Below are positions 59,359-64,000 of a stretch of DNA of 64,000 nt, piece after piece. Source of the stretch: Micrococcus sp. 2A. GTDB lineage: Bacteria > Actinomycetota > Actinomycetes > Actinomycetales > Micrococcaceae. Both the position numbers and the translations under genes were made by a program. The first letter of the stretch is position 1, and each line of letters starts with the position of its first letter. Below the pieces are notes generated by a model, which saw only the letters and a list, made by a program, of their open reading frames with translations, did not search any database and was not told where the DNA came from. The stretch spans positions 2,557,633 to 2,621,632 of the forward strand of contig NZ_CP154351.1 of the NCBI RefSeq assembly GCF_039519235.1. The letters are read 5' to 3'.

Positions 59359-60294
59359 TCACAGAGGCGTCGGGGCACCTCGCCCGGCGATCTCGACCGC
59401 CGCCTCCCGATACGCCACCGCACCGGCAGACGCCGGGTCGTACGTGAGCACCGTCTGCTGATAGCTCGGGGCCTCGGAGATGCGCACGTTGCGGGGGATG
59501 GCGGTCTGGAGCAGCTGCTGGGGGAAGTGGGCCCGGACCTCTTCGGCGACCTGGACCGCCAGGTTGGTCCGCGCGTCGAACATCGTGAGGAGGATGGTCG
59601 TGACCTGCAGCCTGCTGTTCAGGTGCTTCTGGATCATCTGCACGTTCTTCAGCAGCTGCGAGAGGCCCTCCAGGGCGTAGTACTCGGCCTGGATGGGGAT
59701 GAGCACCTCCTCGGCGGCCACGAACGCGTTCACGGTGAGCAGGCCCAGCGAGGGCGGGCAGTCGATGAACACGTAGTCCAGCCGCTCCTGGCCCTGCTCG
59801 GCGCGCCATGCCACGTAGCGCTCGAAGGCACGGGAGAGGCGCTGCTCACGGGCCACGAGGGAGACCAGCTCGATCTCGGCGCCGGCGAGCTCGATGGTCG
59901 CGGGGACCACCTGCAGCCCGTCGACGTCGGGCGCGTCCTGCACGACGTCCTGGATCTCCATCTCATCGAGCAGCACGTCATACACGGAGGGGACGTCCCC
60001 GGCATGGGGGATGTTCAGCGCGGTCGACGCATTGCCCTGCGGGTCGATGTCGATCACCAGCACGCGCATCCCGGCCCGCGCCAGGGCGGCGGCCAGGTTC
60101 ACCGTGGTGGTCGTCTTGCCGACGCCACCCTTCTGGTTGGACGTGGTGATCACCCGCGTCCGCTCCGGGCGCGCCAGTCGGCGCGCCTTCGGACGGGCGG
60201 CCTCCTCGGCGCCCGACTTCTCGGGGGGCCGTCCGGACCACTTCTGGCGCAGGGCCTTCCAGGCCCCACCCCGGCTCTCCTGCTCCTGCGCCAT
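59359..60294 (-). CDS. parA: Chromosome-partitioning ATPase ParA
   Basis: This 311-residue ParA/Soj ATPase moves or positions origin regions together with ParB. The deviant Walker A is KGGVGKTT (55-62) in TTSNQKGGVGKTTTTVNLAA; the A' motif is VLVIDIDPQGNASTAL, and Walker B is DYVFIDCPPSLGLLTVNA. The N terminus has a roughly 45-residue basic extension. It follows rsmG on the same strand (77-bp gap), and parB lies about 2 kb downstream on the same strand. Confidence 0.96.
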   Translation of the reverse strand: MAQEQESRGGAWKALRQKWSGRPPEKSGAEEAARPKARRLARPERTRVITTSNQKGGVGKTTTTVNLAAALARAGMRVLVIDIDPQGNASTALNIPHAGDVPSVYDVLLDEMEIQDVVQDAPDVDGLQVVPATIELAGAEIELVSLVAREQRLSRAFERYVAWRAEQGQERLDYVFIDCPPSLGLLTVNAFVAAEEVLIPIQAEYYALEGLSQLLKNVQMIQKHLNSRLQVTTILLTMFDARTNLAVQVAEEVRAHFPQQLLQTAIPRNVRISEAPSYQQTVLTYDPASAGAVAYREAAVEIAGRGAPTPL

Positions 60295-60371
60295 GCGGCT
60301 CTTCCTTCCGTGAGGCGGGTACGACGTCGTCGACGGGGATCCGCGCCGGCCCCTCCCGGGGGAGGGGCCGG

Positions 60372-61103
60372 TCAGCGGGGGCGTCGGGCGGCCACGCGCA
60401 CCACCGTGGTGGTCTCGGGGAGCAGCCCCTCGCCCAGCGTGAGGATCTCCGGTTCAGCTCCACCATACGTGCGGAGCACTTTCCGGGCCGCGCGGATCTC
60501 CTCGGGCGCGGAGCGTCCCTTGATGGCCAGCAGCTCGCCCTCCCCGCGCAGCAGGGGCATGGTCAGGGGCAAAAGGTTCTTCATGGCTGTCACAGCGCGC
60601 GCGGTCACGACGTCGGCGCTGACCTCGCCCACCACCTGCTCCGCACGGGCACGGACCACGTCCACGTTCCCCAGGCCCAGGTCCTCGACCACCATGTCCA
60701 GCCACTCGACACGCCGCTCGAGGGGCTCGATGAGCACGAACCGGCAGTCCGGGCGAGCCAGCGCGAGGCAGAGCCCGGGCAGCCCGGCGCCCGAGCCGAC
60801 GTCGGCCACATGCGCGTCCCGGGGCAGCAGCTCCGCGACGACGGCGCAGTTGAGCACGTGCCGCTCCCACAGACGCGGCGCCTCGCGCGGGCCGATCAGG
60901 CCCCACTCGATGCCGGTGTCCGCGAGGTGGGCCACGTAGCGCTCCGCGAGGGGCAGAGCGTCCCCGAACAGCTGACGGGCGGGCCCGGCCAGCTCGGCGG
61001 TGAGCGGCGGGGCCGGCTGGCCCTCGGGCGCGGGTCGTTCCCCGCGCTCACCCGGGCGCAGCCCGGGCCGCTCCTCGTAGGACGGCGTCGGCGACTCAGG
61101 CAT
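60372..61103 (-). CDS. rsmG: 16S rRNA (guanine527-N7)-methyltransferase
   Basis: This 243-residue RsmG (GidB) methylates G527 of 16S rRNA. The SAM-binding fold is DAHVADVGSGAGLPGLCLAL (about 95-114). The preceding GLIGPREAPRLWERHVLNCA is a family signature, followed by VVTARAVTAMKNLLPL. The start overlaps the jag stop by 8 bp, so translation is coupled. Confidence 0.95.
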   Translation of the reverse strand: MPESPTPSYEERPGLRPGERGERPAPEGQPAPPLTAELAGPARQLFGDALPLAERYVAHLADTGIEWGLIGPREAPRLWERHVLNCAVVAELLPRDAHVADVGSGAGLPGLCLALARPDCRFVLIEPLERRVEWLDMVVEDLGLGNVDVVRARAEQVVGEVSADVVTARAVTAMKNLLPLTMPLLRGEGELLAIKGRSAPEEIRAARKVLRTYGGAEPEILTLGEGLLPETTTVVRVAARRPR

Positions 61104-61683
61104 CGGCGGACACGACGACGTGGCGCCCAGCGCCCTCGCCGTCCGACTCGGAGGTCAGGGCCGCCTCGGCCACCACGTCGTGCACGATCTTGCGCTCGTA
61201 GGCGCCCATGGGCTCCAGGCGCACCGGGCCCTCGCCGTCACGCACGCGCGCGACGGCGTCGGCGGCCAGCGCGCGCACCTCGGCGTCCCGGCGCCGACGG
61301 TGCCCGCAGATGTCCAGGATGAGGCGGGAGCGGTGCCCCGTGGACGTCAGCACGGCCAGGCGCGCCAGCTCCTGCAGCGCCTCGAGGGCGCGGCCGTCCT
61401 GGCCCACCAGGGCCGCCAGGCGCTCGTCGTCCTCCTCGGACACCACGGAGACGTAGGTCCGGCCGTCGCGCACCTCGATGTCGATGTCCCCGTCGAGGTC
61501 GGCGATGTCCAGCAGCTCCTCGATGTAGTCGGCCGCCACCTCGCCCTCCTCCTCGAGGCGGCGCAGGCCGTCCTCCTCGGGTGCCTCGTCCGCGCCGGGA
61601 GCGGCGCCGTCGTCGGGCACTGCACCTCCCTCCGGAAGGCGGACGTCCTCCTCGACGGCGGGATCCTGTGCGGGCACGGTCAC
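61096..61683 (-). CDS. jag: Jag/KhpB-type R3H-KH RNA-binding protein
   Basis: This 195-residue protein has an acidic N terminus, a KH-like part (YIEELLDIADLDGDIDIEV, IGRD-like VGQDGRALEALQELARLAV) and a C-terminal R3H domain (RDAEVRALAADAVARVRDGE, PMGAYERKIVHDVVAE). Jag/KhpB proteins bind RNA and act in cell-wall and division control. GTG 61683 overlaps the yidC stop (GTGA). The usual Jag N-terminal domain is missing, as in other actinobacteria. Confidence 0.92.
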   Translation of the reverse strand: MTVPAQDPAVEEDVRLPEGGAVPDDGAAPGADEAPEEDGLRRLEEEGEVAADYIEELLDIADLDGDIDIEVRDGRTYVSVVSEEDDERLAALVGQDGRALEALQELARLAVLTSTGHRSRLILDICGHRRRRDAEVRALAADAVARVRDGEGPVRLEPMGAYERKIVHDVVAEAALTSESDGEGAGRHVVVSADA

Positions 61684-62675
61684 TTCCTCCTCCGGTTCTT
61701 GCGCTGCGGCTGCACGCGCTGACCCGGGCGGAGCGGCTCACCGTTGAGCACGGTGCCGGCGGACGCACCCGAGGTGTGCGCGGAGGACGAGGCGGCCGGG
61801 GCCTCGGTGACCTTCTTGCCGACGGGAGGCAGGCCCTTGGCGGCGCGGCGCTCGTTGAGCTCCTGCTCGGCGATCGAGCCGGGGGTGGGGTTGTTGCGGA
61901 TGATCCACCACTGCTGGCCCACGGCCCAGAAGTTGGAGTACGTCCAGTAGAGGAGCACGCCGATGGGGAAGTTGATGCCGCCGATGCCGAAGATCAGGGG
62001 CATCGCGTAGAGCATGATCTGCTGCGTCTGGGCCATGGGACCGGTCAGCGCGGTCTGGCTCATGTTCTTGGACATGAGCATCTTCTGCATGTAGAACATG
62101 GAGCCGCTCATGAGCAGGATGAGGACCAGCGCCACGATGAGCACGGGCAGGCCGCCGTCCTGGCCGAACGAGCGCATGAAGGTGTCCGACATGCGGGCGC
62201 CGAAGATCGTGGAGCCCTCGAAGGAGCGGATCTGGTCCGCGGAGAGCGCGTCCATGCCCTGGCCCTGCTCGGCGGCGGTCCGCGCGCCGATGAGCACCTG
62301 GTAGAGGGCGAAGAAGAACGGCATCTGCACCAGCAGCGGGAGGCACGCGGCGAACGGGTTCGCCTTGTGCTCCTTCATGAGGGCCTGCTGCTCGAGCGCC
62401 ATGGCCTGGCGGGAGAGCTGGTCCTTCTTGCCCTTGTACTTGGCCTGCAGCTTCTGCAGCTCGGGCTGGATGGCCTGCATGGAGCGCTGGGCGTTGATCT
62501 GCTTGACGAACAGCGGGATCAGCAGGGTGCGGATCAGCACCACCAGCAGGAGGATGGACAGCGCCCACGTCCAGCCGGAGTCGGAGGGCATGCCCACCGT
62601 CTCCAGCAGGGTGTGGAACGCCCCGAGGATCCAGGACATGAGCCAGCGGAACGGGGCGAGGATGGCTTCGAACAT
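61680..62675 (-). CDS. yidC: Membrane protein insertase YidC
   Basis: This 331-residue Oxa1-type insertase helps proteins into the membrane. Five membrane segments are visible. The hydrophilic groove part has IPLFVKQINAQRSMQAIQPE with the conserved positive residue, LPLLVQMPFFFALYQVLIGA, and the late segments LLYWTYSNFWAVGQQWWIIR. The basic C terminus (QPQRKNRRRK) is typical for ribosome contact. ATG 62675 lies 5 bp after the yidD stop; the upstream open frame is yidD read in another phase. Confidence 0.95.
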   Translation of the reverse strand: MFEAILAPFRWLMSWILGAFHTLLETVGMPSDSGWTWALSILLLVVLIRTLLIPLFVKQINAQRSMQAIQPELQKLQAKYKGKKDQLSRQAMALEQQALMKEHKANPFAACLPLLVQMPFFFALYQVLIGARTAAEQGQGMDALSADQIRSFEGSTIFGARMSDTFMRSFGQDGGLPVLIVALVLILLMSGSMFYMQKMLMSKNMSQTALTGPMAQTQQIMLYAMPLIFGIGGINFPIGVLLYWTYSNFWAVGQQWWIIRNNPTPGSIAEQELNERRAAKGLPPVGKKVTEAPAASSSAHTSGASAGTVLNGEPLRPGQRVQPQRKNRRRK

Positions 62676-62680
62676 GGGGG

Positions 62681-63049
62681 TCAATCCTCCGGCTGAGGGT
62701 CGGGTGGGACGGGAGGGTGGTTCAGGGAGATGATCCGGGGCTGCCGGCCCGGCGGCCACACGCGTCGGCCTGGCGGCACGGGGTCCACCCCGCCGTCCGC
62801 CCACGGGTGGCAGCTGGCGATCCGACGAGCGGTGAGCAGACTCCCCTTCGCGGCCCCGTGCACGTGGACGGCCTCGAGGCCGTAGGCGGAGCAGCTGGGG
62901 AAGTACCGGCACACCTGCCCGTACAGGGGCGAGACGGCGAACCGCCAGGCCATGATGACCCACGCGAACAGCGTGGAGGGCAGGGCGCGGAGGGGTCCCC
63001 ATTCCCGCGCGGGCTCGCGCACCGTGAACGGTGAGGAGGCGGTGGCCAT
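62681..63049 (-). CDS. yidD: Membrane protein insertion efficiency factor YidD
   Basis: This 122-residue YidD has AWRFAVSPLYGQVCRYFPSC followed by SAYGLEAVHVHGAAKGSLL and RRIASCHPWADGGVDPVPPG, including the three conserved cysteines. The ATG overlaps the rnpA stop by one base (TGATG). It acts with YidC in membrane protein insertion. Confidence 0.94.
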   Translation of the reverse strand: MATASSPFTVREPAREWGPLRALPSTLFAWVIMAWRFAVSPLYGQVCRYFPSCSAYGLEAVHVHGAAKGSLLTARRIASCHPWADGGVDPVPPGRRVWPPGRQPRIISLNHPPVPPDPQPED

Positions 63050-63483
63050 CAGGCCTCCTTCGCGAGGGGCGGCGGCGGGGGGAGGGGAGAGGGGTCCGCA
63101 GTCAGGCCGCGGGTGCGCAGCGCCTTGGCGAGGGCGCTGCTCACGTCTCGGCGCAGCGTGGCGTGGTCCGCGTCGGCCGCGGCGGGCAGGGCCCGCACCT
63201 GGACGAGCACGGGCAGCCCCCGAAGGGCCGGGGTCTCGAACTCGTGGCGGACGATGTCCCGCAGGCGGCGCTTGACGCGGTTGCGGACGACCGCGTTCCC
63301 CACGGACTTGGAGACGACGAACCCGGCCCGCGGTCGCTGAGGCGTGCTCAGCGTCGAGGGCCGGGTCGGCGCAGGGTCCAGGGCGAGGGACACCACGACG
63401 CTCCGACGGCCGACCCGGGTGCCGGTGCGGCCGATGTGGCGGAACTCCGCGGGGGTCCGGACGCGCCGGTCTCGGGGCAGCAC
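63049..63483 (-). CDS. rnpA: RNase P protein component
   Basis: This 144-residue protein binds RNase P RNA and aids 5' maturation of tRNA. The start is LPRDRRVRTPAEFRHIGRTG, and the RNR motif is in NAVVRNRVKRRLRDIVRHEF (63-82). Its C terminus is proline-rich (SPLPPPPPLAKEA). It follows rpmH after 28 bp and is coupled to yidD. Confidence 0.95.
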   Translation of the reverse strand: MLPRDRRVRTPAEFRHIGRTGTRVGRRSVVVSLALDPAPTRPSTLSTPQRPRAGFVVSKSVGNAVVRNRVKRRLRDIVRHEFETPALRGLPVLVQVRALPAAADADHATLRRDVSSALAKALRTRGLTADPSPLPPPPPLAKEA

Positions 63484-63511
63484 GGCGCGCGTCAGCCCTG
63501 GAGGCGCCTGA

Positions 63512-63649
63512 TCAGGCGGACAGCTCCGCGCGGTTCTTGCCGCGGCGGGCGGAGAGGATGGCGCGGCCGGCGCGGGTGCGCATGCGGGCGCGGAAGCCGT
63601 GCTTGCGGGCGCGGCGGCGGTTGTTGGGCTGGAAGGTGCGCTTGCTCAC
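63512..63649 (-). CDS. rpmH: 50S ribosomal protein L34
   Basis: This 45-residue protein reads [20 protein letters not shown] with a second half [20 protein letters not shown], a complete L34. The start is GTG 63649. It is the first gene of the operon that runs to rsmG and parA, preceded by a leader of about 130 bases and a consensus-like promoter. Confidence 0.97.
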   Translation of the reverse strand: MSKRTFQPNNRRRARKHGFRARMRTRAGRAILSARRGKNRAELSA

Positions 63650-63784
63650 TGTGATCACTCCACGACGTGTTGTGTGTGCCTGCGACCGCCGACCTGAACA
63701 GGTGAACCAGGGGGATGGACCGGTGAGGCTCTGACATGAAATCCCCGGCGGGCACGATGGATCGACAGCCCGGGGGACCAGGCA

Positions 63785-63813
63785 ACTCTAGTTCCCACGG
63801 ACGCGCGGGTCAA
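63785..63813 (-). promoter_or_regulatory. rpmH operon promoter
   Basis: On the minus strand TTGACC (63813-63808) and TAGAGT (63790-63785) are separated by exactly 17 bp, a strong housekeeping sigma promoter. The leader to the GTG is about 130 bases. Confidence 0.8.
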
Positions 63814-63858
63814 ACGGGTGCGCGGGCGAGCCCGGGCGCGCGGGGCGGGCGGGCGGGG

Positions 63859-63912
63859 TCGTCCACAGGAGGATAAGGGTTGTCCACCGACTGTGCACAA
63901 CCCTGTGGACAG
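63859..63912. promoter_or_regulatory. DnaA boxes upstream of dnaA (origin-proximal)
   Basis: The boxes are TCGTCCACA (63859-63867), TTGTCCACC (63880-63888), TGTGCACAA (63892-63900, complement TTGTGCACA) and TGTGGACAG (63904-63912). A TAGACT box at 63916-63921 may be the -10 of dnaA, whose start lies beyond the window. This is the usual rpmH-dnaA spacer and part of the oriC/dnaA control region in related bacteria. Confidence 0.8.
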
Positions 63913-64000
63913 TCGCTAGACTCCCCTCACCGAGTCCGAAGGACGCCGTTCGCCGCAGTCTTCTCACCTTTGGTGGGCTGCCCCAGGAAAGGAAGTCTCC

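Overview
The window is very GC-rich actinobacterial chromosome, most like a Micrococcus luteus-type Micrococcaceae genome. Two lines of evidence point there. The right end has the gene order rpmH-rnpA-yidD-yidC-jag-rsmG-parA, then parB, read leftward from a DnaA-box region that leads into dnaA just outside the window. Many genes also have TANNNT -10 boxes 6-8 nt before the start codon, which is leaderless architecture. The genus is inferred, not proven.

Bases 1 to about 30,600 are an accessory, rearranged zone. It opens with a GntR-regulated lrgA-lrgB operon. After that come a duplicated GNAT-remnant/Fic block (one copy degraded, one intact), two AlbA_2-type ATP-binding proteins, a DinB/OGG-fold pair, and an Abi_2 (AbiF-like, HEPN) gene preceded by a small hairpin RNA with its own promoter. 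A second, orphan copy of that RNA lies about 6 kb away. A tandem-GNAT acetyltransferase, the glpD-glpF-glpK operon (glpF frameshifted), an IS256 element and a GIY-YIG protein follow. A DUF262-DUF1524 (GmrSD-like) nuclease gene is split by an IS481 element with a clean target duplication, and a second IS481 element borders an AT-rich KAP P-loop NTPase gene. Truncated genes (alpha/beta hydrolase, AMP ligase, helicase, several acetyltransferases, an alcohol dehydrogenase fused to a GNAT tail) and three RNase P RNA end-like fragments lie between these, so the region has been cut and rejoined repeatedly.

Bases 30,600 to 64,000 are conserved core: dnaB with a DnaA-box cluster in front of it; an Old Yellow Enzyme and a thioesterase; a divergent rimK / RimB-like protease / aspartoacylase group; rpsF-ssb-rpsR-rplI; a DUF559 endonuclease-like gene, M18 aminopeptidase, GT87 mannosyltransferase, inositol-phosphate synthase, formate-THF ligase and CCA-adding enzyme; and divergently NUDIX-murJ-MurJ partner-trxB-trxA. 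After trxA comes the partition region: parB and parA are separated by about 2 kb of non-coding DNA holding four parS sites and a DnaA-box cluster. The rsmG-jag-yidC-yidD-rnpA-rpmH operon and the dnaA-proximal DnaA boxes close the window. A three-copy family of 25-29 bp palindromes marks gene ends in the 40-46 kb part.

No rRNA genes, tRNA genes or CRISPR arrays were seen.
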